In this document: piece after piece, positions 36,301-45,111 of the stretch
Numbering within the stretch: position 1 is the first letter of the stretch
Layout of the letters: each line of letters opens with the position of its first letter
From: Pseudochrobactrum saccharolyticum
Lineage (GTDB): Bacteria > Pseudomonadota > Alphaproteobacteria > Rhizobiales > Rhizobiaceae
Direction: 5' to 3'
DNA: 64,000 bases
Assembly (NCBI RefSeq): GCF_008801715.1
Contig: NZ_VZPG01000005.1
Location: 62,001-126,000 of the forward strand
Translations under genes and position numbers: made by a program
Notes under the pieces: generated by a model
What the model saw: only the letters and a program-made list of their open reading frames with translations
What the model was told of the DNA's origin: nothing
Databases searched by the model: none

Positions 36301-38875
36301 CATTGCTGTTTTCAGGCAGGCTGTCGCCGTCAAATTCCGGCTTGATACCGATCATGGCGCTGTCGGATGCAACCGGCAAAGTCAGCTTACGCTCGACCGC
36401 ACGGCCGCCGCCTTCACGCATACGCACAACAATATCCGCGTTCAGACGCTGTGTTGTCGCTGGCAGATCATTCAGCAGTACCGGAATTTCGGCCTTGCCC
36501 TGTTCATCCAGTTCCGGCAGATCATCCAGCGTAATACGTGTATCTTCCGGCTGATCCTCATCGGCCAGACCGAAAACATATTTCGGGAACAGATCCCATG
36601 TCCGTGTCGGGCGAATATTGACTTCGCCTTCCAGTGTCAGACCGGCGGCAGGTGCACCATAAAGATAGCGGCCGTCAACTTTAACCACAGCCACATCACC
36701 GGCTTGAATTTCCTTCACATCCGAAGTCAGATCAAATTCTGTGCGATCAGGCACAAAATCCTCAACCAGAAACTGCTTTTCTGACAGCGGGGTGGCTTTC
36801 GGGTCGCTCAGGATACGCAATGTCCATGTACCGCGCATGGCGTTGTCTGCCAGCGGCAATTCCACAGCATGACCACCGGCAGCCTGTGAGGTGCTGACAA
36901 TCGCACGGTCTTCCACACCATCGGGACGCAGGAAAGAGAATGTCAGCGGCAGATTTTCAACGGCCTTCGCTGAGCCGTCACGCACCAGCGCAGCGGCATG
37001 AACGGTTTCACCGGTGCGGTAAATACCGCGCTCCGTCCAGCCGTAAACATCCAGCGCACCCGGTGCAGGACGACCGGTTACACCACGGTCAGAGAGGTCA
37101 AAACCGGCACGTTTCATATCGAGGAAAACATAATCTTCCTCATCGCCATTGCCCTTGGAGCGTGCGGTCAGAATGGCAGGCGCCATCGCTGCTGTGCCGC
37201 GCATCAGACCGGCTGTGAAAGTCGCACGACCATCACCATCCGTTGTTGCAGTCCCCAGAACTTCATTATTCGCCGCCAGCAATTGCAGTTCAACGCCGCT
37301 CAGCGGCTTGGCTGTTGCAAGGGAACGGGCGAAAACATTCAGACCATCTTCACCGGCAAAAGTTGCAAGACCGGTATCAGACACCAGAAACCACTGTGTC
37401 GCCTGCGATGACCAATATTCCGAACGGTCACCCTCAGCCTTGGCTGTCATAATATAGATGCCTGGCTTACGCTTCGGCAGCGCTTCATCCACGGGGAAGG
37501 ATGAGACGATTTCTTTGTTCAGCTCGCTCTCAACATCCAGCTTGCCGGTGTAAACTTTTTCACCCAGCGAGCTGACAATCTGCGATGTGGCATAGCCGTC
37601 AAGCTGACCGAAGAAACTGATACCATCCATCGACTGGGTCAGAGCACGCTCGCCCACACGATAGACTTCCAGATCAATAGTTTTGACATTGATGCTGACA
37701 ACAGGAATACCGCGGCGCATGGTGCTTGGCAGCACAAAAGCATCGCCGTTAAAACGTACTGTCGGTGCACGGTCACGCACATAGATATTAAGCGCAACCG
37801 GTGTTTCAATCATTTCACCGATCGCGGCAGGCAGACCGGAGCGGATACCGATGCGGTAATTTTTACCGTGCTGCAAACCTTCAATACAGATTTGCTTTTC
37901 TTTGGCTTCCAGACCTTTCGGGCTTGCATCATCAACAGTCACGAAAGAAGCGTAATCAATGCCGCTTTTCATCAGCGTTTCTGAAAGCTGGATACAAACA
38001 CGCGGATTGGCGCTGTCGCTGTCCACCGTATGATCGACCACGCGGAAACCTTTACGTGTACGCAGGTCTTCATAAGCGGCACTGACCGCAGCCGAATTTT
38101 GCAACGCGAGGCTGGCTTTATAACTGTCGATAGCAGGACGGAAATTATCGCGCAATTCCAGCGCCTTGGCCAGATTGCTCAAAGCTTCAGCACGGTCAGA
38201 AACCGTACGGCTGAGCTGATAGGCAATAATAGCCGAAGATGTGGCAGCGCGTTTGATCTGCCAATTGGCATCATTGCTTTGTGCAGAACCAAGCGTCGCG
38301 CGGCTCAATCCCATCCAGACAGCACTGTTTTCTTTTGCAGCAGGCACAATACTGGCAAAATCAATCACGGATGAAGAAACACTGCCGGATTCGTAATTTC
38401 TTTGGGCAGCGCGCAGCAATTTGCTGACATCACCGGCAGGTTTTTCGCCGCTGTTCAGCTTATTGCGATAGGTGCGCGCCTCATCCAGAACACTGGCTGG
38501 AACAAAGGTAATCGGTGCAGGTGCGGGCAATTCCGCTTCCGCAGCGGCAGCATCCAGCACTTTACCCGCTACTGCGCCTTCAAAAGCATTGAGCTGATTA
38601 TAATCAGACTTCAGGAAGCACCATTTCGCCTTCACATTATAGGTGAAAGCACGGCACTCCTCATCTTTAAGACAAATATTCTCACACTGGTCAAGGCCGA
38701 CATCCTTCACTGTGCGCAGATCAAAACCGGGATAATCACCGTTTTGCGTTGTTTCAATCGTCCTTGTTCCGTTTTGAGCAGTCTGTGCCGTAGTAGTTTG
38801 GGCTATGGAAGCTTGAACAGACAGTGAAAGCGCAGCAGACAATATCAGGCCTGCAAAGACAGTACGCATCGACAT
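33359..38875 (-). CDS. Bacterial alpha-2-macroglobulin with N-terminal PAN domain
   Basis: 1838 residues from the ATG at 38875 (GGAG seven bases upstream). A Sec signal ends near ASIA|QT (about residue 26) with no lipobox, so it is probably soluble in the periplasm, unlike lipid-anchored YfhM of E. coli. Residues ~45-110 form a Cys-rich PAN/Apple-like domain (DQCENICLKDEECRAF). Macroglobulin domains follow; the thioester motif CTEQ is intact with Cys1388, and the alpha-helical toroid follows it. Such proteins trap proteases that breach the outer membrane. A pbpC gene, its usual partner, is 22 kb away. Confidence 0.93.
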   Translation of the reverse strand: MSMRTVFAGLILSAALSLSVQASIAQTTTAQTAQNGTRTIETTQNGDYPGFDLRTVKDVGLDQCENICLKDEECRAFTYNVKAKWCFLKSDYNQLNAFEGAVAGKVLDAAAAEAELPAPAPITFVPASVLDEARTYRNKLNSGEKPAGDVSKLLRAAQRNYESGSVSSSVIDFASIVPAAKENSAVWMGLSRATLGSAQSNDANWQIKRAATSSAIIAYQLSRTVSDRAEALSNLAKALELRDNFRPAIDSYKASLALQNSAAVSAAYEDLRTRKGFRVVDHTVDSDSANPRVCIQLSETLMKSGIDYASFVTVDDASPKGLEAKEKQICIEGLQHGKNYRIGIRSGLPAAIGEMIETPVALNIYVRDRAPTVRFNGDAFVLPSTMRRGIPVVSINVKTIDLEVYRVGERALTQSMDGISFFGQLDGYATSQIVSSLGEKVYTGKLDVESELNKEIVSSFPVDEALPKRKPGIYIMTAKAEGDRSEYWSSQATQWFLVSDTGLATFAGEDGLNVFARSLATAKPLSGVELQLLAANNEVLGTATTDGDGRATFTAGLMRGTAAMAPAILTARSKGNGDEEDYVFLDMKRAGFDLSDRGVTGRPAPGALDVYGWTERGIYRTGETVHAAALVRDGSAKAVENLPLTFSFLRPDGVEDRAIVSTSQAAGGHAVELPLADNAMRGTWTLRILSDPKATPLSEKQFLVEDFVPDRTEFDLTSDVKEIQAGDVAVVKVDGRYLYGAPAAGLTLEGEVNIRPTRTWDLFPKYVFGLADEDQPEDTRITLDDLPELDEQGKAEIPVLLNDLPATTQRLNADIVVRMREGGGRAVERKLTLPVASDSAMIGIKPEFDGDSLPENSNAQFSVIVSDADGKRVAEEGLEWTLVKVERQYQWYRSGSSWNYEPVSYTKKVADGTVSADEQTAGSIQVPVEWGRYRLEIATSDPDGPQTSIEFDAGWYVEARSTETPDGLEVALDKDIYKDGETAKLKVSPRFAGELLVTVGADSLLMTKTVSVPAEGAEVEIPVSGEWGAGAYITASLYRPGEAQETRMPARAIGIRWLAVDPAERKLSVRIEAPEKTEPRQALTIPVSIGGLKSGDQAYVMISAVDVGILNLTNHKPADPAGWYFGQRQLGLEIRDLYGRLIDGSLGTMGRLRTGGDGAQMAAEGSPPTEKLVAFFAGPVEVGADGKANVSFDIPQFNGTARISAVAWTKTAVGNAQSDVIIRDPVVITAALPKFMAPDDQAQLRLDIANTDGPAGNYTVSVASSGLVSVPQEQAPASVTLAQGEKKYLTLPLKAERAGTEELTVQLTHESGLSISQDLILPVRASSLPETTRKEVTLAAVNGSLVINKELLAGQRMDGASVSINVSNASGFDIPGLLTSLDRYPYGCTEQTTSRALPLLYMSELAKQAGMPMQDSEEELHKRIQEAIYKVLNNQSSSGSFGLWSPDSGDLWLDAYVTDFLTRAREQRFDVPQQPMISALDNLQNALSYDVSIKDNGNSIAYAFYVLSRNRRASIADLRYYADTRLDEFETPLARAQLGASLALYGDGARSEKAFASAFRLANKGNISWARSDYGSNLRDGAAILALAAESRPVPSIVPELVKVVGGLSNETRYTSTQEQAWLLLAAKGLKDEDANLTLLLNGEARQGALSERLTGEQLEAAPVTVGNTGDKPVTAVITTVAAPVEAPPAGGDGFSIGRSYYTLDGEEISVSEAKQNERYVVVLKVAESNNWASRVLITDLLPAGFEIDNPRVVNSADLSNFGWLGDTTVAHSEFRSDRFVAAFNSSGGNAREYTVAYIVRAVTPGTYAHPAPFVEDMYRPQYFARGAAAMMQVQPAN

Positions 38876-39212
38876 CGGGATTCTCCGGTCAATTAAATTT
38901 GATTCAGCCATGAAACTTGTCCGGAGACTCTTGTCAAGTCAGACGCGCAGTCAGGACAACAGAAGCAAAAGCATTTTACAGATCAGATATGACAATACAT
39001 GCTGTATCACTAATTCAGTATCATAAATTTTGGATGACCATGACCGGTTTTTATTCTAAAGAGGAAACAAGTCTTTAAGACGTTTGAAGTGCCGGAGCAT
39101 GTTGTATTTGATTGCACCCACCGCAAGTGCTCTGGATTTTTTAGTTTATCGCATGTGCGCGGGCGTTAAATGACAGCATTTAACTGCGGCATGCTTAGTG
39201 CGGAATGCTTCT
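38876..39212. other. Intergenic region between alpha-2-macroglobulin and LysR genes
   Basis: These 337 bases are A/T-rich and hold the divergent promoters. They contain GTCTT-T-AAGAC (a short palindrome near 39080) and the longer palindrome at 39165-39184. No open frame looks real here. Confidence 0.5.
39165..39184. promoter_or_regulatory. Palindrome in front of the LysR gene, candidate autoregulatory site
   Basis: GTTAAATGACAGCATTTAAC has perfect 7-bp arms and a 6-bp centre, ending 28 bp before the LysR ATG. It contains the T-N11-A spacing typical of LysR targets. Confidence 0.45.
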
Positions 39213-40139
39213 ATGGAATTGAAGTGGCTCGAAGATTTTCTCTGCCTGTCACAACATTTAAATTTCTCCCGCGCGGCTAATGAGCGGCATGTTACTCAAT
39301 CCGCGCTGTCACGCCGGATCAGGCAGCTTGAAGCCTGGGTCGGCGTACCGCTGATCGACCGTTCCACCTATCCTATTCGTCTGACCCTTGCCGGACAGAG
39401 TTTTTTGCTCCGTGCGCATGATGCGGTCGGCCTCCTCACTCATGCCAGAGATGAGCTGAGCGCCCGCTATACGCCGATGATGGAAGTGCTGTCTTTTGCG
39501 ACACTCAACACCCTGTCGCTCACCTTTTTTCCGGCGCTGATGGCACGCATTGAAAGCAACGGCGATAATTTCCGCACCCGTTTCTCCGATCCGCATCCCT
39601 CATTTCTCGGCAATGTCTCAACACTTCTCAATGGTAATTGCGATTTTCTGCTGACCTATGCTCATCCCTTGGTCAGCCAGATGGAGGATCTGAGAAATTT
39701 TCCTTATTTGTCTCTCGGGCATGAAAAGGTAATACCGGTATCAGCGGCAGATGCCGCCGGCGAACCTCTGCACCGGCTGGGCAACCATACATTGCCGACA
39801 GAATATCTGCGGTATCGCGATACAACATTCTTTGCACAGGTTCTCGATCCGCTTGTGGAGCGCCGCGGCCTCAATCTGAATATGGTCTATGAAAACGGCA
39901 TGGCCGTCGGGCTGAAGGCCATGGCGGTTTCCGGTCAGGGCGTGGCATGGATTCCGCAAAGCCTGATGCCGGATGAATGGAAACGCGGCATTCTGGTGCG
40001 TGCAGGCGTTCAGGACTATGATCTGGATGTGGAAATCCGCGTCTACCGCTCGCAGCGTTTTCGCACGGATTATGCCGAGCGTTTCTGGCGGCGCGCATCA
40101 GCACTCGCCGCCAAAGACATTAACTGGTGGCAGAACTGA
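39213..40139 (+). CDS. LysR-family transcription regulator
   Basis: 308 residues from the ATG at 39213 (MELKWLEDFLCLS), the usual LysR start; a GTG at 39198 is possible. The winged helix-turn-helix covers residues ~1-60 with FSRAANERHVTQSALSRRIRQLEAW. The effector domain follows. Its 3' end overlaps the convergent MmgE/PrpD gene by 20 bases. It lies at the promoter-distal end of the peptide cluster, so whether it controls that cluster or other genes cannot be told. Confidence 0.92.
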   Translation: MELKWLEDFLCLSQHLNFSRAANERHVTQSALSRRIRQLEAWVGVPLIDRSTYPIRLTLAGQSFLLRAHDAVGLLTHARDELSARYTPMMEVLSFATLNTLSLTFFPALMARIESNGDNFRTRFSDPHPSFLGNVSTLLNGNCDFLLTYAHPLVSQMEDLRNFPYLSLGHEKVIPVSAADAAGEPLHRLGNHTLPTEYLRYRDTTFFAQVLDPLVERRGLNLNMVYENGMAVGLKAMAVSGQGVAWIPQSLMPDEWKRGILVRAGVQDYDLDVEIRVYRSQRFRTDYAERFWRRASALAAKDINWWQN

Positions 40140-41472
40140 ATAAGAATTTCAGTGCCTTAAGGTCTTTTGCATCGTCCAGTACCAGAAGCTCTTCATAAAC
40201 AACGGCAGCATTATCCGATGCCCCGCAGCAATCCATGAATTTACCGAGGCGGTCAGCATCGGTGAAAGGCTCCTGTAAGCCACCGACAGCATAATTGCGC
40301 GATGCTGTTAGCACGCGCCCGTCATGCAATTTCACGGTCACAACATGCGGGAGTTTGTCCTGTGCAATCCGCTCTTCATCCGCACTGTAGCTCAGCATTG
40401 TCACACGGTTCAGCAAGGCATCACTTGCATAGTGCTGCACAGCTTGCGGCGTAAAATCAGCAAGACTTAAATGTCCCTGCCGCAATGCTCTCGCCACGCA
40501 ATATTGCATGGAAAAACGTGCCTGCATTTCATCGACTGGCTGCGGATAGGTCAGATTACGGTAATTGGCGATACCAACCAATGCCTCGATACTGTCCACA
40601 TCCTCTGCCGTGAAATCGTGCTCATGCATCAGATCCAGCAAACCGTCAACGATCAGATGGGTTGAACCGCAACACGGATGTTTCTTCGGCATCACCCCAG
40701 CGGTCTCAATAATATGCTCTGCGTCAGCGATGATCGCTTCCGCTTTCCAGCCACGGCGCTGATCTCCGGCAAACAGGCTATGAAAACCCTGCGCACCTTC
40801 CAGAATATCAGGTTGTGCCTGCATCCCCGCTTTGGCCAGCAATGCGGCCTCCGCCGCATTGCGTGCCGCCATGCCCGCATGGAATGGTTTAATCAGCGTG
40901 CCGAATTGACCTTTGGTGCCGGAAGCATAGCTGACCGCAATGGTGATTGCCCTTGCAGTCGCCTCGTCATTCAGCCCGAGCAGATGTGCCACTGCTGCGG
41001 CAGTGCCGATGCTGCCAATGGTTGAGGTACCATGCCAGCCTGCCGTATAATGCGCCTGACCAACGCCATCGCCAATCAGTGCCTGCGCCTGAAGGCCCGC
41101 CAGATAAGCATCAATCAGTTGCGCACCGGACGTTTTCTCAAAATCCGCAACAGCCAGCAAAGCCGGAACGATAACCGCTGAAGCATGGCTCATACCGGGC
41201 AGAAAATTATCGTCATAATCCAGCGCATGAGCGGCCGTGCCGTTCACCAGCGCCGCCACAATCGGACTCGATTTTGCACCGGTCACCAGCAGCGCCTCTC
41301 CCGCGCAGCCGGTCCGGGCAAAAGCCTCAAACACTGTTTTGGTGCTTGCATCTTCACGCCCCGCAACCATACAGGCCAGCGTGTCGATAATCGCATCACG
41401 CGCCAGCAGACGCGCCTTTGCACTGGTTACCGGCTTTGCACAAACTTGCGCAATCGCTCCGGCAACCGTCAT
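40120..41472 (-). CDS. MmgE/PrpD family protein
   Basis: 450 residues from the ATG at 41472, with GGGAGG five bases upstream; a GTG at 41496 would overlap the neighbour's stop. Family hallmarks are ALVNGTAAHALDYDDNFLPG, HASAVIVPALLAVAD, GWHGTSTIGSIGTAAAVAHLLG and MPKKHPCCGSTHLIVDG. Members dehydrate 2-methylcitrate, decarboxylate aconitate or epimerise iminodisuccinate, and many are uncharacterised. It is the last gene of the peptide cluster (20 bases after the serine hydrolase), an unusual setting for this family. The substrate is unknown. Confidence 0.88.
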   Translation of the reverse strand: MTVAGAIAQVCAKPVTSAKARLLARDAIIDTLACMVAGREDASTKTVFEAFARTGCAGEALLVTGAKSSPIVAALVNGTAAHALDYDDNFLPGMSHASAVIVPALLAVADFEKTSGAQLIDAYLAGLQAQALIGDGVGQAHYTAGWHGTSTIGSIGTAAAVAHLLGLNDEATARAITIAVSYASGTKGQFGTLIKPFHAGMAARNAAEAALLAKAGMQAQPDILEGAQGFHSLFAGDQRRGWKAEAIIADAEHIIETAGVMPKKHPCCGSTHLIVDGLLDLMHEHDFTAEDVDSIEALVGIANYRNLTYPQPVDEMQARFSMQYCVARALRQGHLSLADFTPQAVQHYASDALLNRVTMLSYSADEERIAQDKLPHVVTVKLHDGRVLTASRNYAVGGLQEPFTDADRLGKFMDCCGASDNAAVVYEELLVLDDAKDLKALKFLFSSATS

Positions 41473-41492
41473 TTTCGCCTCCCGCATTTCCC

Positions 41493-42494
41493 TCACCCCT
41501 GAAATGCGTCGAAGATCAGTTTTAGCAGACGGCCGAATTTGTGCCGGTTGAGCTGGCGACCGGCAATATCCGTATCCACCCGATGCACAATCACCATGTC
41601 CAGCGCCGGAATGGTAATGCAGAAATGTCCGCCTGCGCCAAAGCCTGCATAGCTGCCTTTAGGGGTTACAACACCGGGGAAGAACACACCGTCCCGCTCC
41701 AGCCACCACATATAGCCATAGGCACCGCGCGCACCGGCATCGGAATAAGGCATCACGCATTCCTGCGCCCAGCCTTTAGGCAGAACGTCTTCACCATTCC
41801 AGCGGCCATGACGTAAGTATAGCTGGCTGAAACGTGCCAGATCGCGTGTCGACAGGCGGAACGGATAGGCCGCATGACGGCTCTCGGTGAAACGATCATG
41901 CCAGCCATCCGGCTTATCACCACTAAGTGAAAAATCTTCAAACTGCAGCGGCTTGGCAATACGCTCTTCAAAAGCCTGATGCACAGTTTTACCAGTCAGC
42001 TGTTCAAAGATTGTACCCAGCGCATTGAAATCCCAGTTATTATAACACCAGAAGGTGCCCGGTGCATGGGAATGGCGCTTCTCTTTAATCATGCGCATCC
42101 ACGGTGTTTCATAGCCTGCTGCATGATAAATACCGGAACGTGCGGTGAGCAGATCATAGACTGTTGCCTGTTTTTCAACCTCGCTCAGACCGTCATTGTC
42201 ATCGATGCCAAGTTGCTCAAGCGTCAGGCTCAGATCAATTGTGCCATCCGCCACATCCTGTCCCATCAGAGCGGCCAGAATGCTTTTACGTATCGAATGG
42301 CAGAGATATTTATGAGTAACATCACCATAGGTGTAGATGATCTTGCCGCTCTGCACGATCATCAATGCATCGGTCTCCTGGCTCTCAACGCAGGCTTCAA
42401 CCGCCTGCAAACCCGCTTCAGACCAACCGGACTGGGCAGGATTTTGCACCCGCTCCCACTCAGCCGCCGGATTGGCTGCATGCTGATAACTCAT
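41493..42494 (-). CDS. Beta-lactamase-fold serine hydrolase (class C / esterase EstB-like)
   Basis: 333 residues and no signal peptide, so cytoplasmic. The SxxK motif is S67-I-R-K70 in CHSIRKSIL, and the YxN motif is Y151-N-N153. The third motif is replaced by a Gly-rich AGFGAGGHF near residue 295, as in esterase or amidase members (HxG-type). Membership points to hydrolysis of esters, lactams or D-amino-acid amides rather than true beta-lactamase resistance, since it is not exported. It sits 15 bases after the OppF-type ATPase gene in the peptide cluster. Confidence 0.87.
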   Translation of the reverse strand: MSYQHAANPAAEWERVQNPAQSGWSEAGLQAVEACVESQETDALMIVQSGKIIYTYGDVTHKYLCHSIRKSILAALMGQDVADGTIDLSLTLEQLGIDDNDGLSEVEKQATVYDLLTARSGIYHAAGYETPWMRMIKEKRHSHAPGTFWCYNNWDFNALGTIFEQLTGKTVHQAFEERIAKPLQFEDFSLSGDKPDGWHDRFTESRHAAYPFRLSTRDLARFSQLYLRHGRWNGEDVLPKGWAQECVMPYSDAGARGAYGYMWWLERDGVFFPGVVTPKGSYAGFGAGGHFCITIPALDMVIVHRVDTDIAGRQLNRHKFGRLLKLIFDAFQG

Positions 42495-42509
42495 AGCTCT
42501 TCCCCCAGT

Positions 42510-43295
42510 TTAATTATGCGCCACGGCCTCAACGCTGGCCTGCAAAAATTCCTGCGTATAAGATGCGCTGGCACGGGACTGGCGCAGATCATCTGCCGTC
42601 AGTTCCTCCAGAATAATGCCTTTATGCATCACACCGACGCGTTCACAGATATGCGCAACCACCGCCAGATCATGGCTGACCATCAGATAAGTCAGACCGC
42701 GTTCACGGCGCAGGGTTTTAAGCAGGTTGAGAATTTCCGCCTGAACAGAAACGTCCAGTGCCGAGGTCGGCTCGTCCAGCAACAGCACTTCCGGCTCGAT
42801 AATCAGTGCACGGGCAATTGCCACACGCTGACGCTGACCGCCTGACAATTCATGCGGATAGCGATACATGAAACTCGGCCCCAGTCCGACAGCTGTCAGC
42901 ACATCACGGATACGCTCTTCCTTACGATCCATACCATGAATGGTCAGAGATTCCGCCAGCACTTTATGCACCATTTTGCGCGGATGCAGCGAGGCATAAG
43001 GGTCCTGAAACACCATCTGCACGCGGCGGAAGAACGATTTGTCCCGCTCACCGGACAGCAATGTACCGTCAAAACTGAAATTGCCGGTATAATGCGGGAT
43101 CAGGCCAGCCAATGCGCGCAGGATTGTCGATTTACCGCAACCGGATTCCCCGATCAGACCATAGGCCTCACCACGGGCAATGTGGAAACGCGCTTTCTTG
43201 ACCACTGTCGAGCGCTTGCGCCCCTTGCCAAAGCTGACAGACAGATCAGACACATCCACCAGCGGCTTTGTATTCTCACTCATAATATCCGCCAT
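42510..43295 (-). CDS. Peptide ABC importer ATP-binding protein (OppF/DppF type)
   Basis: 261 residues. Walker A is GESGCGKST, the signature LSGGQRQRV and Walker B LLLDEPT. It lacks the long C-terminal zinc-site region of full OppF. The start ATG shares an A with the preceding stop (TAATG at 43293-43297), and GGAGG lies nine bases upstream. It forms the ATPase pair with the next gene for the permeases of this cluster. Confidence 0.93.
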   Translation of the reverse strand: MADIMSENTKPLVDVSDLSVSFGKGRKRSTVVKKARFHIARGEAYGLIGESGCGKSTILRALAGLIPHYTGNFSFDGTLLSGERDKSFFRRVQMVFQDPYASLHPRKMVHKVLAESLTIHGMDRKEERIRDVLTAVGLGPSFMYRYPHELSGGQRQRVAIARALIIEPEVLLLDEPTSALDVSVQAEILNLLKTLRRERGLTYLMVSHDLAVVAHICERVGVMHKGIILEELTADDLRQSRASASYTQEFLQASVEAVAHN

Positions 43296-44158
43296 TATTT
43301 CTGACCTCCGCTGAGGGTTGCACCTGAAAGCCAGCTCGGATCACGCTCCGGCACTTGCAGCATATCCACCGGATGGTCGAGACGCGGCAGGCTGGCAAGC
43401 AGAGCCTGCGTATAAGGATGCTGTGCTTTGTGCAGTTCTTTGGCAGGCAGATCTTCCATAATGCGACCGGCATACATCACCAGCACGCGGTCACAGAAAT
43501 CCGCCACCAGATTGAGGTCGTGGCTGATAAACATCAGTCCGGTGCCGGAACGGCTTACCAATTCATCCAGTACGGTCAGCACCTGACGGCGCACCGTGAC
43601 GTCCAGCGCCGAGGTCGGTTCATCGGCGATAATCATATCCGGTTCAGGGATCAGCATCATTGCGATCATCACGCGCTGCCCCATACCGCCGGAAATCTCA
43701 TGCGGGAACAGATTCATCACCCGCTCCGCATCACGGATATGTACGGCTTCCAGCATGTTCAGTGTGCGCTGACGGGCTTCCTGCTTATTCACCCGATGAT
43801 GCAGCCGGTAGGCTTCCATAATCTGGTCGCCGATACGGATCAGCGGATTGAGCGAATATTTCGGATCCTGCAAAATCATCGAGATTTTATTGCCGCGCAC
43901 CGAGCGCATCTGGCGCTCACTGGCACCCAGCAAGTCAACATCACCGAATTGCAGTTTCTTCGCTTTGATCTGCGCTGCCTTCGGGGTCAGTTTGAGGATC
44001 GAGCGACCGGTCATGGATTTACCGGAACCGCTCTCACCTACAATACCGACTTTCTCGCGTCCGATGGAAAAGCTGATGCCACGCACCACATCGATTGAGC
44101 GATCAACACCCGGAAAAGACACCCACAGGTCTTCAACTTCTAACAGAGGTTTGGTCAT
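43295..44158 (-). CDS. Peptide ABC importer ATP-binding protein (OppD/DppD type)
   Basis: 287 residues. Walker A is GESGSGKSM, followed by MILQDPKYSLNPLIRIGDQI, the signature ISGGMGQRV (a G replaces the usual R of SGGMRQR) and Walker B IADEPTSALD. The C-terminal AQHPYTQALLASLPRLDHP is the peptide-transporter extension. It is 18 bp after the second permease and overlaps the next ATPase gene by one base. Confidence 0.93.
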   Translation of the reverse strand: MTKPLLEVEDLWVSFPGVDRSIDVVRGISFSIGREKVGIVGESGSGKSMTGRSILKLTPKAAQIKAKKLQFGDVDLLGASERQMRSVRGNKISMILQDPKYSLNPLIRIGDQIMEAYRLHHRVNKQEARQRTLNMLEAVHIRDAERVMNLFPHEISGGMGQRVMIAMMLIPEPDMIIADEPTSALDVTVRRQVLTVLDELVSRSGTGLMFISHDLNLVADFCDRVLVMYAGRIMEDLPAKELHKAQHPYTQALLASLPRLDHPVDMLQVPERDPSWLSGATLSGGQK

Positions 44159-44176
44159 TTGATTTATCCGTTCCTC

Positions 44177-45103
44177 TTATCCGTTACGCGGGTCAAGCAC
44201 GTCGCGCAGACCATCACCAAACAGGTTGAAGGCAAGGCTGGCGAGCAGAATGGCACAACCAGGCATGGCTGCGAGCCACCACGAGGTCATCATGAATTCA
44301 CGTCCGCTGGAGAGCATCGCACCCCACTCAGGGCTTGGCGGCTGCGCACCGAGACCAAGGAAGCCAAGGCCTGCGGCTGTAAGAATGATTGATGACATAT
44401 TCAGCGTGATACGGATCACCACAGACGGGATACACATCGGCACAACGTGATGCCAGATCACACGCATGGTGGAAGCACCCTGCAAGCGAATGGCAGCCAC
44501 ATAGTCGGAAGAGCGGATGGTCAGAGTTTCTGCACGCGCTAAGCGGGCAATCGGCGGCCATGCAGCCAGCGAGATCGCAATCACTGCATTTTCAATGCCG
44601 GGTCCGAGCGCCGCTGCAAAAGACAGCGCCAGAACAAGACTTGGAAATGCAAGGAAAATATCAACAATACGCATCAGCGCTGTATCAACCCAGCCGCCCA
44701 TATAACCGGCAGTGGTGCCGACAATCAGGCCGATTGGTGCAGCGATAATTGCCGTCAGCGTCACGATATAAAGCGTAATCCGCGAACCATAGACAAGACG
44801 GCTGAAAATATCGCGGCCCAGCTCATCGGTGCCGAAATAATGCGTCCATGACGGCGGCTGCAAACGGTTGGCCAGATTATTGGCGCCGATATCATAAGGC
44901 GCGATATAGGGCGCAAAGATCGCCACAGCCACCAGCAGCAGAATAACGAACAGGCCGAAAACTGCGGATGTATTGGTCAGAAGCTTCAGCCAAGAGCGGC
45001 GCAATTGCTGCACATTGGCCTGAAGGGCGGAAGAAGGCACCGGCGCACGCAGCCATTCACGGAATGACGAAGTGTTAGGTGCGGAATTGGAAGTATCAGT
45101 CAT
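44177..45103 (-). CDS. Peptide ABC importer permease (OppC/DppC type)
   Basis: 308 residues with a ~35-residue cytosolic N-terminus. The periplasmic HYFGTDELGRDIFSRLVYGS, the EAA loop with VAAIRLQGASTMRVIWHHVVP and the late FLGLGAQPPSPEWGAMLSSG define the OppC family. It pairs with the permease encoded 8 bases upstream. Confidence 0.93.
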   Translation of the reverse strand: MTDTSNSAPNTSSFREWLRAPVPSSALQANVQQLRRSWLKLLTNTSAVFGLFVILLLVAVAIFAPYIAPYDIGANNLANRLQPPSWTHYFGTDELGRDIFSRLVYGSRITLYIVTLTAIIAAPIGLIVGTTAGYMGGWVDTALMRIVDIFLAFPSLVLALSFAAALGPGIENAVIAISLAAWPPIARLARAETLTIRSSDYVAAIRLQGASTMRVIWHHVVPMCIPSVVIRITLNMSSIILTAAGLGFLGLGAQPPSPEWGAMLSSGREFMMTSWWLAAMPGCAILLASLAFNLFGDGLRDVLDPRNG

Positions 45104-45111
45104 AAGAGCAC

